Below the pieces are notes generated by a model, which made no database searches, was not told the origin of the DNA, and saw nothing but the letters and a program-made list of their open reading frames with translations. This document shows, piece after piece, positions 15,786-24,423 of a stretch of 32,633 bases of DNA. Where the stretch lies: the NCBI GenBank assembly GCA_945870085.1, contig CAMBQX010000003.1:1-32633 (forward strand). Direction: 5' to 3'. A program made the translations under genes and the position numbers. The first letter of the stretch is position 1. Each line of letters starts with the position of its first letter. The stretch comes from Bifidobacterium breve (GTDB lineage Bacteria > Actinomycetota > Actinomycetes > S36-B12).

Positions 15786-15791
15786 TAAGTT
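15786..15791 (+). promoter_or_regulatory. -10 element (TAAGTT) in front of the sepH-like gene
   Basis: The TAnnnT hexamer ends 6 nt before an in-frame ATT codon at 15798. The same geometry is seen at ordinary ATG and GTG starts in this window. Its TAA is also the in-frame stop that bounds the sepH-like frame upstream. Confidence 0.45.
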
Positions 15792-15797
15792 CTGAGC

Positions 15798-16538
15798 ATT
15801 ACTACCCGCCACCAACCTACGGAGTTCGCCCTGGAACCGCTCAGTGCCAAAGAGATTCAGGCCCGCGTTCGCGCCGGAGCCTCTGCGGAGATCGTTGCGT
15901 CCGAGACCGGGTGGCCACTGGATAAAGTCCAGCGATACGCCGGGCCTCCCCTTGCTGAGCGCGAGTACGTTGCCGGCCGAGCCCAACTGGTCGAGGTGCG
16001 CCGCACGGGTGGCTCAGTAACCCTCGGTGAGAGCGTTTCACTGGTTTTAACTGCCAACAATGCTGCCGACATCTCGTGGGATTCGGCCCGGCGCGCAGAT
16101 GGTAAATGGGTTGTACTTGTTTACTTCACCAGCCACAGTGAAACCCAACAGGCGTCTTGGACGTATGACAACGTCGGTCGCACCGTGCATCCGATTGATG
16201 AGACCGCACGCCGTCTCATGGGCGTCAGCGACGATCAGATCTTTGACTACATCACCGACGATCGAGCACCGGCAATCAAGGTAGAGGTCGACGTAGAAGT
16301 AGAAATCGACCGCCCGCGCCTAGTGGCCGTACCGGATGCACCGCCGGTGGAGATTTTTGCGTTAGAAGAACAAGCTCATGTCCTTGATGTGCTAATCCCA
16401 ATGGCTGAGCTAACCGAGAAGCCGCAGGTTCGGCCGGCCGCCAAACCTGCTCCAAAGCCGAAGGTTAAAGGTAAGCGCGCTAGCGTGCCGAGCTGGGATG
16501 AAATCCTTTTTGGTGCCACCCGCGGGGATGACATCTAG
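15798..16538 (+). CDS. sepH: SepH-like cell division protein (DUF3071), short N-terminus, unusual start
   Basis: SepH stimulates FtsZ assembly in actinobacteria. Seen here are the HTH-like segment LSAKEIQARVRAGASAEIVA...GWPLDKVQRYAGPPLAERE, the second conserved block DISWDSARRADGKWVVLVYF...ASWTYD, an acidic and Pro/Lys-rich linker, and the C-terminal signature VPSWDEILFG. The frame opens after a TAA at 15786 and has no ATG, GTG or TTG before the HTH. Candidate starts are ATT at 15798 (6 nt after a TAAGTT box) or CTG at 15792 or 15831. At about 246 residues it lacks the ~60-70-residue N-terminal domain of Streptomyces SepH. The start is uncertain; the family call is good. Confidence 0.82.
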   Translation: MTTRHQPTEFALEPLSAKEIQARVRAGASAEIVASETGWPLDKVQRYAGPPLAEREYVAGRAQLVEVRRTGGSVTLGESVSLVLTANNAADISWDSARRADGKWVVLVYFTSHSETQQASWTYDNVGRTVHPIDETARRLMGVSDDQIFDYITDDRAPAIKVEVDVEVEIDRPRLVAVPDAPPVEIFALEEQAHVLDVLIPMAELTEKPQVRPAAKPAPKPKVKGKRASVPSWDEILFGATRGDDI

Positions 16539-16582
16539 CTTGAATTAGCCCATTGACGCCGGTAGTTCCTGCGCGTCGAGTA

Positions 16583-17248
16583 CTAAGCCTCAAAAGGTAG
16601 TGGCTCCCGTGACATATGTTCGGCCCCGGCACTCAGTGCGGTTTTTCGAGCACGGTAGTGCCGTCTGCAAAGCACTTCGTATGAGACGACCGGAATATCA
16701 TCACGCGCAGCCGCGCCATCGCCCACGTCACCTACCATCACTTGGCTGCCTTCGACCACCACGACGCCATCGACGGTTCGCGCATTGTGAATTGCCCGAG
16801 CCCCGCACCAACACAATGCTTCAACCTGCAAAACTTGCACCCGATCGCTCAGTTCAACCAGCCGCGCAGAACCAGGGAATAATCGGGTCCGAAAGTCGGT
16901 CATAATACCGAAGGCGTACACGTCAATACTGAGTTCATCAACGATCGTCGCAAGTTGCTCAACTTGTAGCTCGGTATAGAACTGGGCCTCATCACAAATA
17001 AGATAATCAATTCGCTCACCATGTGAAAGTGCATCAACAACATGCTGTCGGATATCAAGTAATTCAGTAACCTCGAAGGCACTGACACTTAATCCGAGCC
17101 GACTCGATAAGACCGACTCACCAGCGCGATCAAGTCGCGTGAACACCAAGCCGGATCTGCCCCGAGACGAATGATTGTGGTCGGTCTGCAACGCCAGGGT
17201 TGATTTACCGCAGTCCATGGTGCCCGCGAAGAAGATAAGTTCGGCCAC
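16583..17248 (-). CDS. tdk: Thymidine kinase (type II)
   Basis: This enzyme phosphorylates thymidine with ATP in pyrimidine salvage. The 221 residues have the P-loop GTMDCGKST (~9-17), the DEAQF motif in YLICDEAQFY, the lasso region FPGSARLVELSDRV, and zinc cysteines in LCWCGARA with a further Cys in CRRHY. All are typical of the tetrameric bacterial and human TK1 class. The GTG start gives MAELIFFAGTMDCGKST, the expected N-terminus. It lies 37 nt downstream of the nucleotide pyrophosphatase gene and is probably co-transcribed, with only a weak CACCAT hexamer 6 nt before the GTG. Confidence 0.96.
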   Translation of the reverse strand: MAELIFFAGTMDCGKSTLALQTDHNHSSRGRSGLVFTRLDRAGESVLSSRLGLSVSAFEVTELLDIRQHVVDALSHGERIDYLICDEAQFYTELQVEQLATIVDELSIDVYAFGIMTDFRTRLFPGSARLVELSDRVQVLQVEALCWCGARAIHNARTVDGVVVVEGSQVMVGDVGDGAAARDDIPVVSYEVLCRRHYRARKTALSAGAEHMSREPLPFEA

Positions 17249-17285
17249 GTCGTCATGGTGCCATATCGGGGTCGCCGAACTCCCC

Positions 17286-18395
17286 TCACGTCCGAACTAT
17301 GAGCCCGGGGATCTCAAGTTCATCCGCGGTGAGCGCGCCATGCTGGCCAAGGAGGGCCGACGACTTGACGTCCACCAAACTTGTAAACATTGTGGTGCCT
17401 TCAGCCACCGCCACCACATCCCCGATTCGATCTGCAATATCTAGGTCAGTTGGTCCGTACCACCCGGATTCGATTATCTGCTCTTTGGTGAATATCTGGG
17501 CCCTCGCTCCCAAGTACTGTGTCCACCTGGTGGCCACCGCTTCAGCGCAACCCGGGTTCACATAAAGGTGCCGGGCCCGCGGCTCCCCTGCGATTAAAAC
17601 AACATCAGAATTTAGTTCCGGGTGGCGTTCTATAGAGACATGCCCGGCTGGTTCGCAATTGACCATGCCGTGGTCGGCCGTGACGATCATTGCCGAATCG
17701 GGTGGTAATTGCTGCACCAATTTGTCAACCAAGGTATTGACCCGGCCGAGCCCGGCCAGCCAAGGTGCACTGCCTACCCCACTTTTGTGACCGATCCGAT
17801 CAAGTTCAAACCAATAGACATAGGTAAATGATTTCGCTGGCCCGCGGACCGCAGCCTGCACCGCGGCTACGCGCTGCGCCGTGTCTTCGGCAACTTGATA
17901 AAACCCACCCCGCAAGACTGCTGCCGTCAGTCCGGAAAATTCGTATTTGGCAGGTGCCACCGAAGTCATGCGCACCCCGTGGCGCGCCACCCGCTCGAAC
18001 ACCGTGGTCTCCGGCTGCACCATTACAGGGAGTGGATCCTTCTTCCAACGCAGTGGGGCCAACAACTCTCGAGTCTCGGGCAAAAAGAAGGTGGCACCGA
18101 CCAGCCCGTGGGCTCCGGGTAACTGCCCGGTGCCAAGGGAGCCAAGGGCCGTTGGGGTTGTGGTGGGGAACACCGAATGCAGCGCGCTACCAGCGAGCGC
18201 AATTAGTGCGGGCGCGTGTGCGCCGAATTCCTGAAGTGACCGCCAGCCCAAGCCGTCTATTAGACAAATAACCACATGTTGCAGATCACCGAGATTAAGA
18301 ACATCCGTAAACCCGGGGACGCCTACGCTGGCAGCAGCGGATGATCCGACTTCGGCCAAACTCGTCGGGGTCACCCCCGACTTGAAGGTCAGCAA
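17286..18395 (-). CDS. Type I phosphodiesterase / nucleotide pyrophosphatase family protein
   Basis: This 369-residue alkaline-phosphatase-superfamily enzyme coordinates two metal ions. Visible are the first metal Asp in CLIDGLGWRSL, the nucleophile segment FPTTTPTALGSLGTGQLPGAHGLVG (Thr nucleophile), VYWFELDRIGHKSG, and the metal pair TADHGMV. Residues near the end (SSALLGQHGALTADEL) carry the last His. The substrate may be a nucleotide or phosphodiester, but this is not specified by sequence. The TTG start at 18395 is 3 nt after the DUF5998 stop; a GTG at 18377 is an alternative. Its position before thymidine kinase hints at nucleotide turnover. Confidence 0.9.
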   Translation of the reverse strand: MLTFKSGVTPTSLAEVGSSAAASVGVPGFTDVLNLGDLQHVVICLIDGLGWRSLQEFGAHAPALIALAGSALHSVFPTTTPTALGSLGTGQLPGAHGLVGATFFLPETRELLAPLRWKKDPLPVMVQPETTVFERVARHGVRMTSVAPAKYEFSGLTAAVLRGGFYQVAEDTAQRVAAVQAAVRGPAKSFTYVYWFELDRIGHKSGVGSAPWLAGLGRVNTLVDKLVQQLPPDSAMIVTADHGMVNCEPAGHVSIERHPELNSDVVLIAGEPRARHLYVNPGCAEAVATRWTQYLGARAQIFTKEQIIESGWYGPTDLDIADRIGDVVAVAEGTTMFTSLVDVKSSALLGQHGALTADELEIPGLIVRT

Positions 18396-18398
18396 TTA

Positions 18399-18974
18399 CT
18401 AACGCAGCCGTGCCGCGGTCGCCTGGGAGAGAGCCGAAGCAAACGCTAGTGCTTGGGCTACGACGTCGGCACCGTCCGCAACTTCGGATACCCGTACTGA
18501 AAGGTCATCATTACTAGATGTTCCGGTGTACCCGTGCTCTGCATCGCACTGCGGATCACCACAACTAGCTGGCTCCAAATCGATTCGACTTACGGCGCCC
18601 CAGCCGATGGTTAAAACAACCTCCGAAGTCGCTCCACCTGGTTGATACTTGGCAGGCTCACTTACCACTCGGGTGACAACCACCGAGTCCACCCGCTCAA
18701 GACGCACCGCTTCAGTTGAAGCGGTAGCGAATGGCATTGGGTTGATCTCGTCAATGCCATGCTCATCAGTGTGGCCGACAATTAGTCGTGTTGGCGTTAG
18801 GGCCAGCACCGTAACGTGGCGTCTCAACTCGTCATGGTCAAAAGTGGCTTCGTGGTGCACCAGATATGACTTAAGCGGCTCCCCCGCCAATGCCGTATCC
18901 AGCGCATCTGCGACCAAATCGGGGTAGTAGCCGCTGCGCTGAATATCGGTGCGGAGTTGCTGGTCAAGGCTCAT
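18399..18974 (-). CDS. DUF5998 family protein
   Basis: This 191-residue protein begins MSLDQQLRTDIQRSGYYPDLV and continues with a conserved SYLVHHEATFDHDELRRHVTVLALTPTRLIVGHTDEH segment. A probable PH-like beta domain occupies ~45-140. The motif CGDPQCDAEHGYTG is typical of the DUF5998 family, which is common in actinobacteria and has no assigned function. The ATG at 18974 is 6 nt after a GATAAT -10 box; the longer frame to 19022 is not conserved. It is the first gene of a three-gene run with the pyrophosphatase and thymidine kinase genes. Confidence 0.88.
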   Translation of the reverse strand: MSLDQQLRTDIQRSGYYPDLVADALDTALAGEPLKSYLVHHEATFDHDELRRHVTVLALTPTRLIVGHTDEHGIDEINPMPFATASTEAVRLERVDSVVVTRVVSEPAKYQPGGATSEVVLTIGWGAVSRIDLEPASCGDPQCDAEHGYTGTSSNDDLSVRVSEVADGADVVAQALAFASALSQATAARLR

Positions 18975-18980
18975 CACTTG

Positions 18981-18986
18981 ATTATC
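18981..18986 (-). promoter_or_regulatory. -10 element (GATAAT) of the DUF5998 operon
   Basis: The hexamer differs from TATAAT at one base and ends 6 nt before the ATG at 18974. No ribosome site fits in the gap, so a leaderless transcript is likely. Confidence 0.5.
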
Positions 18987-19067
18987 CTGCCATATGTACG
19001 CTGCCGATGGCTCGGACCGCACATGGGGCTGCGATTAACAACCGTAGCCAGCCGACTTGACGCCCAT

Positions 19068-19099
19068 ATACGGTTACTCGACACCAAGATACGGTTACT
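19068..19099 (+). repeat. 11-bp direct repeat over the psuG promoter
   Basis: ATACGGTTACT occurs at 19068-19078 and again at 19089-19099, 21 bp apart, or two turns of B-DNA. The second copy contains the proposed -10 box of psuG (TACGGT, 19090-19095). A TTGACG at 19057-19062 precedes the first copy. Spacing on one face of the helix suggests either a regulator site or duplicated promoter elements. Confidence 0.6.
19090..19095 (+). promoter_or_regulatory. -10 element (TACGGT) of psuG-psuK
   Basis: The TAnnnT hexamer ends 6 nt before the GTG at 19102 and is embedded in the second copy of the 11-bp direct repeat. It is the same hexamer as before the first trkA-type gene. Confidence 0.5.
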
Positions 19100-19101
19100 A
19101 G

Positions 19102-20025
19102 GTGACCCACCCGCCAATCGTCATATCCCCAGAAGTCGCCCAAGCCCTTGCCGATAACCGCGGCGTAGTGGCCCTTGAATCCACCATCATCAGCCATGGT
19201 TTACCGCGCCCAGAGAACCTCCGGGTGGCGCTCGAAGTAGAGGCCACGGTTCGAACTCACGGCGGCGTCCCGGCCACCATTGCGATTCTCGACGGCACCG
19301 TTCACGTCGGACTCGATGAAGGGCACTTAGACCAGGTGGCCAATCGCGACGACATTAGCAAAGTTTCGGTGCGTGATATCGCGACGATCATCGCCCGAGG
19401 TGGCAGTGGAGCCACCACAGTTGCGGCCACCAGCCACATAGCCCAACTGGTCGGAATTGAAGTATTCGCCACGGGAGGCTTGGGTGGCGTACATCGAGGC
19501 GCCCGCCAAAGTTGGGATGAATCAGCAGATTTAACGACCCTTGGCGAGACCCCCATCACCGTGGTTTGTGCAGGGGTGAAATCGATTCTCGACGTTGGAG
19601 CCACCCTCGAGCGGCTAGAAACTCTAAATGTTGGCGTGCTGGGCTACGACACCATGCGCTTCCCGGGCTTTTATCTCAGCGATAGCGGCTTCCCGGTTAC
19701 CTGGTCAGTTACCAGCCCCGAAGAAGTCGCCGCCATCATGTCTGCCCGCCGCGCGATGAGAATTTCCACCGGGCTGATCGTGGCCTATCCCCTCCCCGAA
19801 GATCAGCAGCTCGACCCAGATTTGCACGATCAAGTACTGCAAGATGGAATGCGCCTGGCGACTAAGCGCGGTGTCCAAGGTAAAGATGTAACGCCGTTCT
19901 TACTTGATCACTTCCACCGATCAACACATGGCGCCAGCTTGGTCGTAAATACCAGCATAATTTTACGAAATGCAAATTTGGCAGCCCGGATCGCGGTTGC
20001 GTACGTCAGCAGAGTTGATAGATGA
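19102..20025 (+). CDS. psuG: Pseudouridine-5'-phosphate glycosidase
   Basis: This enzyme cleaves the C-C glycosidic bond of pseudouridine 5'-phosphate to uracil and ribose 5-phosphate; the reaction is reversible. The 307-residue chain has the family motifs VALESTIISHGLPRPEN, GGSGATTVAATSHIAQL, VFATGGLGGVHRG, CAGVKSILDV, and GKDVTPFLL near the C-terminus. The lysine in GVKSILD is the likely Schiff-base-forming residue. The GTG start at 19102 gives MTHPPIVISPEVAQAL. It overlaps the sugar kinase gene by 4 nt (ATGA), reproducing the usual psuG/psuK pair for degrading pseudouridine from RNA turnover. No dedicated pseudouridine transporter is present here. Confidence 0.97.
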   Translation: MTHPPIVISPEVAQALADNRGVVALESTIISHGLPRPENLRVALEVEATVRTHGGVPATIAILDGTVHVGLDEGHLDQVANRDDISKVSVRDIATIIARGGSGATTVAATSHIAQLVGIEVFATGGLGGVHRGARQSWDESADLTTLGETPITVVCAGVKSILDVGATLERLETLNVGVLGYDTMRFPGFYLSDSGFPVTWSVTSPEEVAAIMSARRAMRISTGLIVAYPLPEDQQLDPDLHDQVLQDGMRLATKRGVQGKDVTPFLLDHFHRSTHGASLVVNTSIILRNANLAARIAVAYVSRVDR

Positions 20026-20909
20026 GCGCGCCATTTGTGCTGATCGGTGACCTCATGGTTGATATCACCGCGGTAACTAGTGGTCCTGTCAACTATGCCA
20101 GTGACACTCGGGCGAAAATCAGTGTGCACCCAGGTGGCGCAAGCGCCAACACCGCGAGCTGGCTGGCGCACCTAGGCGAAAGTGTGCACCTAATAGGTGC
20201 GCTCGGCACAGATGTCTTCGCCACGATGTTCCGGCAGTCATTCGAGAACACGGGCGTACATCTACACGCCACCGAGGTCACGGGTGCCCCGACCGGCACT
20301 TGCATAGTCATTGTTGACTCCACCGGTGAGCGCACGATGCTGCCAGATCCTGGCGCCAACTCATTTCTAACGCAGTCTCAAATAACCGACTCGCTACTTT
20401 GCGCCGGGTCACATCTGCATCTGTCCGGTTATACGTTGCTCAATCCAGCCACCCGAGCAGTTGGGAAAATTGCCTTAGCTCGCGCCCGCGCTGGAAACCT
20501 GACCTGCAGTTTGGATACCGCATCTGCAGCCCCAATCTCGGCGAATCCAGGAGCTATTCGAGAAGCCCTGGGCCAGATCGACGTGCTTTTAGCTAATACC
20601 GACGAAGCCGAAGCCCTTACCGGCTTTAGCGACCCCGCTCAGGCCTTAGCCGCACTTGCCGAAGTAGTTGACACGGTGGTGATCAAGTGCGGGCCACAGG
20701 GCGCCTTGGCCGCCCAGGGGAATCAACACGCCCAGGTGCCAGCGCTACCGGCCAAGGTGGTCGACACCACCGGGGCGGGGGATGCCTTTGCCGCTGGCTT
20801 CTTGGTCAGCTGGAGGGCCGGGGCGCCCCTGATCGAGGCCGTTACGGCGGGAGTGCGAGAAGCCACACAGGCAGTGGGCCGTGTCGGAGCCGGCCCGAAG
20901 GCCCTGTGA
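20022..20909 (+). CDS. psuK: PfkB/ribokinase-family sugar kinase, probable pseudouridine kinase
   Basis: This 295-residue kinase has the N-terminal GGASANTASWLAHLG signature and the C-terminal PfkB signature VDTTGAGDAFAAGFL, with the catalytic Asp in GAGD. The block LLANTDEAEALTG is also typical. The family phosphorylates sugars or nucleosides. The 4-nt overlap with psuG makes pseudouridine the most likely substrate, but sequence alone cannot exclude another nucleoside or sugar. The frame ends 91 nt before parC. Confidence 0.88.
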   Translation: MSAPFVLIGDLMVDITAVTSGPVNYASDTRAKISVHPGGASANTASWLAHLGESVHLIGALGTDVFATMFRQSFENTGVHLHATEVTGAPTGTCIVIVDSTGERTMLPDPGANSFLTQSQITDSLLCAGSHLHLSGYTLLNPATRAVGKIALARARAGNLTCSLDTASAAPISANPGAIREALGQIDVLLANTDEAEALTGFSDPAQALAALAEVVDTVVIKCGPQGALAAQGNQHAQVPALPAKVVDTTGAGDAFAAGFLVSWRAGAPLIEAVTAGVREATQAVGRVGAGPKAL

Positions 20910-21000
20910 CCGACGAGAATCGTGCACACTTCCCAGTTTTTACCGGCCGGTGCACTCTGCGCCCGGGCTGGAGTTCGGGGTTTGGCAAGAAAGGCTAAGG

Positions 21001-23448
21001 ATGGCTAGGCGCTCGACGAAGGCGGTTGCACCCGGTGATGGACGCATCGTCGATATTGACGTGTCCGATGAAATGCGGGCGTCTTTTTTGGAGTACGCCT
21101 ATTCGGTCATTTACGCGCGAGCCTTACCCGATGCCCGCGACGGCCTCAAGCCGGTACAACGGCGAATTCTATTTCAGATGGCGCAGATGGGCCTTCGACC
21201 AGAACGCGGGCACGTAAAGAGTGCGCGTGTCGTCGGTGAGGTCATGGGCCGACTTCACCCACACGGTGATTCGGCGATTTATGACGCACTTGTTCGCATG
21301 GCGCAGCCGTTTACTCTGCGACTTCCCATGGTCGACGGTCACGGCAATTTTGGCTCACTCGATGATGGCCCAGCCGCTATGCGATACACCGAAGCTCGGC
21401 TGGCCGCAGCGGCTCTTGATATGACCTTGAGTCTGGACGAGAACGTTGTTGATTTTGTTCCGAATTACGACGGCCGTGAAACCGAACCGACGGTGCTGCC
21501 TGCGGCTATTCCAAATCTGCTCGTAAATGGGGCATCCGGTATCGCCGTTGGGATGGCCACCACCTTGGTACCCCACAACCTCGGTGAAGTTATCGGTGCT
21601 ACCCGACACCTCATCAAGAATCCGAAAGCGGGACTCGGTGAGATCATGAAGTTCATCCCCGGGCCCGATCTACCCGGTGGGGGAGTAATCATCGGCCTCG
21701 CTGGAGTCCGCGAGGCCTATGAATCCGGGCGGGGCACCTTTCGGGTTCGAGCTCGCACCCGCATTGACCAAGTCTCACCAAGACGCCGCGGCATCATCGT
21801 CACCGAATTGCCGATGAATGTTGGCCCAGAAAGAGTTATCGAACGAATTAAGGATCTTGTTCAAAGTAAGAAACTACTGGGCATCGCCGATGTGACTGAT
21901 CTAACCGACGGTGATTCCGGACTCAATTTGGTTATCGATATCAAGAACGGTTTTCACGCTGAGGCTGTACTTGAGAACCTCTTTAAGCTCACCCCGATGG
22001 AAGAATCGGTCAATATAAATGCTGTCGCACTTGTTGAAGGTCAACCGCAGACGTTGGGGCTACTGACTTTATTGCACGTCTTCATCGATCACCGGCTCGA
22101 AGTGGTGCGTCGCCGCAGTCTGTTCCGTCGCGAAAAAGCACAAGATCGACTGCATTTGGTTGCCGGATTGCTCACGGCTATCCTCGATATAGACGACGTA
22201 ATTCAACTTATTCGCGAGTCTGATGATGCTGCAGCAGCAAAGGCACGTTTAATTGAAGTGTTCGACCTGAGCGAAGTCCAGTCTTCTTACATACTCGAAA
22301 TGCCGCTGCGAAGACTTACCAAGTTCTCACGAATTGAACTGGAGAAAGAGTCCGATGTCCTTAAGCGTGAGATTGAAGATCTCACCAAAATCCTTGATAA
22401 CGAAAGCGAACTGCGCGCATTAGTCTCCGATGAACTAGCTGCGATTGCGCAGGCTCATGCAACTCCACGGCGCACCTTGCTGATGGAAGCCGGCGCCGTC
22501 CCGATTTCTGCCGCGGTGCCACTAGAGGTTGACGATGAACCATGCGTGGTGTTGATGTCGAGCACCGGGCTTTTGGCCCGCACCGCTGACCAGCGATTCG
22601 AACAGGTGGGTGATATCGCGCGCGCTAATCATGATGTGATCATCAGCGCTGTCCCCGCAACCAATCGAGGGTTCATTGGGTTAGTTACCAGTACCGGCAC
22701 ACTCATTCGACTTTCGGTGGTTGACCTGCCCGCCCTGCCATCGGTGATTGGCATTCCCGCCTTGTCCGCCGGAGCGCCAATCGGCGCTTTCGTTGACCTG
22801 CCACTTGGTGAGTCGGCCCTGTGTTTAACCACCCTTGATGAGACCGGTGGCATTGCCTTAGCAACCGCCAATGGAGTTGTCAAAAGAGTCCTCCCGGATG
22901 GGCTCACAAATAAGGACTCATGGGAGATCATTCGACTTGATGAAGGTGATCAGGTGGTGGGTGCCATCGGCCTCGACGAGGCGGCGGCCGAGACTTCCGA
23001 ATTAGTTTTCGTCACCTCAGATGGCCAACTACTGCGGTTTGCGGCAAGTGCGGTGCGACCACAGGGCCGGGCCGCTGGCGGCATGGCAGGAGTGCGCTTG
23101 GCCCGTGGAGCCCGAGTCACTTCGTTTACCGCATTAACTCCGGCGGCGAGCGCTTTGGTGGTTACTATCGCCGGTTCCGCAGATGCACTGCCGGGTACCG
23201 AAGCCGGCAGTATCAAGATCACTCCCCTAGCCGAATACCCCGCAAAGGGCCGAGGTACCGGCGGGGTGCGCTGCCATAAATTCCGCTCCGGCGAAGACAC
23301 CCTGGTATTGGCCTGGGTCGGGATAGGTCAGGCACGCGCCGCTACCGCATCGGGAGTTCCGGCTGACTTACCAACGGTCCTGGGTAAAAGAGATGGCACC
23401 GGATCACCCGGTACCACACCAATTTCTGGGCTTGGCGGGCAACTTTGA
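21001..23448 (+). CDS. parC: DNA topoisomerase IV subunit A
   Basis: This is the DNA cleavage and rejoining subunit of the type II topoisomerase that decatenates chromosomes. The 815 residues begin MARRSTKAV, as in Streptomyces ParC. The breakage domain has LPDARDGLKPVQRRI, the helix-4 segment HPHGDSAIYDAL and the catalytic Tyr near residue 129 in AAMRYTEARL. Helix 4 keeps the quinolone-interacting Ser (~91) and Asp (~95). A beta-pinwheel C-terminal domain follows (~500-815) with only a degenerate GyrA box (GRAAGGMAGV), favouring ParC over GyrA. The ATG at 21001 has AGAAAGG 6 nt upstream. The open frame back to 20881 overlaps psuK and is not conserved. ParE lies nearby on the other strand. 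Confidence 0.94.
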   Translation: MARRSTKAVAPGDGRIVDIDVSDEMRASFLEYAYSVIYARALPDARDGLKPVQRRILFQMAQMGLRPERGHVKSARVVGEVMGRLHPHGDSAIYDALVRMAQPFTLRLPMVDGHGNFGSLDDGPAAMRYTEARLAAAALDMTLSLDENVVDFVPNYDGRETEPTVLPAAIPNLLVNGASGIAVGMATTLVPHNLGEVIGATRHLIKNPKAGLGEIMKFIPGPDLPGGGVIIGLAGVREAYESGRGTFRVRARTRIDQVSPRRRGIIVTELPMNVGPERVIERIKDLVQSKKLLGIADVTDLTDGDSGLNLVIDIKNGFHAEAVLENLFKLTPMEESVNINAVALVEGQPQTLGLLTLLHVFIDHRLEVVRRRSLFRREKAQDRLHLVAGLLTAILDIDDVIQLIRESDDAAAAKARLIEVFDLSEVQSSYILEMPLRRLTKFSRIELEKESDVLKREIEDLTKILDNESELRALVSDELAAIAQAHATPRRTLLMEAGAVPISAAVPLEVDDEPCVVLMSSTGLLARTADQRFEQVGDIARANHDVIISAVPATNRGFIGLVTSTGTLIRLSVVDLPALPSVIGIPALSAGAPIGAFVDLPLGESALCLTTLDETGGIALATANGVVKRVLPDGLTNKDSWEIIRLDEGDQVVGAIGLDEAAAETSELVFVTSDGQLLRFAASAVRPQGRAAGGMAGVRLARGARVTSFTALTPAASALVVTIAGSADALPGTEAGSIKITPLAEYPAKGRGTGGVRCHKFRSGEDTLVLAWVGIGQARAATASGVPADLPTVLGKRDGTGSPGTTPISGLGGQL

Positions 23449-24419
23449 GCACCGACTGTTCCAGTGCCGCACGCGAAGTCGGTGAACCACTCGCTGGTAC
23501 CGCACCGGTTGCCACCTGCTGGATTTTGATCGAGCAGCCGGGGCCCTGGGGCAAGAATGCCCTTCTTGACGCGCGCCTTGAACTTGGAGTCGGCCAACTA
23601 TTAACAAAGCGAGCCGAAGGCACCGGGGTTTCGATCTTGCTGGTGCGCCACCCAGACCGCCTAGAGCCGGCGTCAACTGTTGCCGGTAGGAATGTCTGGG
23701 TGGTCCATACCGCCCCTGGCGCTACTCGCATGCGCCACGGCATCATGCCCGATGTATCAGTTATCGCGGATTGGGATTTTTCTGAACTCGCCGCAGGCGC
23801 CCTTCCGCCATTTGGGGTATCTACCAGCCAGCCGTTGCTCTTGGTCTGCACCCACAGCGGCCGCGATGCTTGCTGCGCGTTACATGGTCGAGCCCTCATT
23901 ACCGATCTTCTCAAAAACGTCAGCGTCGAGGATCGAGGATTTATCTGGGAATCCAGCCACATTGGCGGCCATCGGTTTGCTCCTACAGTCATGAGCCTGC
24001 CATGCGGAGCCGTTTTCGGTCGACTCACGGTTGACAATGCGATCGAGATATTTTCCAGCTCTCAGCGACTGCTGTTAACTCCCGACAATTACCGCGGCCG
24101 CACCTGCTATTCGCCACCACTGCAGGTTGCTGAAATCGTCGTCCGACAAAACATGGGTATTTTCGAGCGCGATGTGCTGGATGTGCTTCGAGTAATAGAT
24201 GATCGCCCCTTGCCTATGCCGGCGCTAGCGCAGCTACCAGCGGTTGGCGAATCAATAGTTGCCGAGGTGCGCCACAACGACGGGCGGGCTTGGCAGGTGA
24301 ACCTTAGGTGTGAAGAACTTACCCAACCGCGACCTAAATCATGTGGGAGCGAACCCACCACCGCCGCCATTTGGCGTAGTGTCGCCCTAGCCGAAGCCAC
24401 GCCATGGCACCAAGGTTGA
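23445..24419 (+). CDS. Sucrase/ferredoxin-like family protein (Apd1/Aim32-like)
   Basis: This 324-residue protein has a thioredoxin-like ferredoxin domain. Motifs include WILIEQPGPWGKNAL (~25-40), the cysteine segment LLVCTHSGRDACCALHGRAL (~130-150) and SSHIGGHRFAPTVMSLPCG (~166-185). In the Apd1/Aim32 family a Cys of the first motif and the two His of the HxxGGH-like segment help bind a [2Fe-2S] cluster. Cluster binding here is inferred from that similarity. The TTG start overlaps the parC stop (TTGA), so it is translationally coupled to parC. It converges with a ferredoxin-NADP reductase gene 4 nt away, a possible electron donor. The physiological role is unknown. Confidence 0.88.
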   Translation: MSTDCSSAAREVGEPLAGTAPVATCWILIEQPGPWGKNALLDARLELGVGQLLTKRAEGTGVSILLVRHPDRLEPASTVAGRNVWVVHTAPGATRMRHGIMPDVSVIADWDFSELAAGALPPFGVSTSQPLLLVCTHSGRDACCALHGRALITDLLKNVSVEDRGFIWESSHIGGHRFAPTVMSLPCGAVFGRLTVDNAIEIFSSSQRLLLTPDNYRGRTCYSPPLQVAEIVVRQNMGIFERDVLDVLRVIDDRPLPMPALAQLPAVGESIVAEVRHNDGRAWQVNLRCEELTQPRPKSCGSEPTTAAIWRSVALAEATPWHQG

Positions 24420-24423
24420 ACTG

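Noticed and set aside
20881..21000. Forty extra residues at the ParC N-terminus
   Set aside because: It overlaps psuK. The ATG at 21001 has a good ribosome site and matches ParC (MARRSTK).
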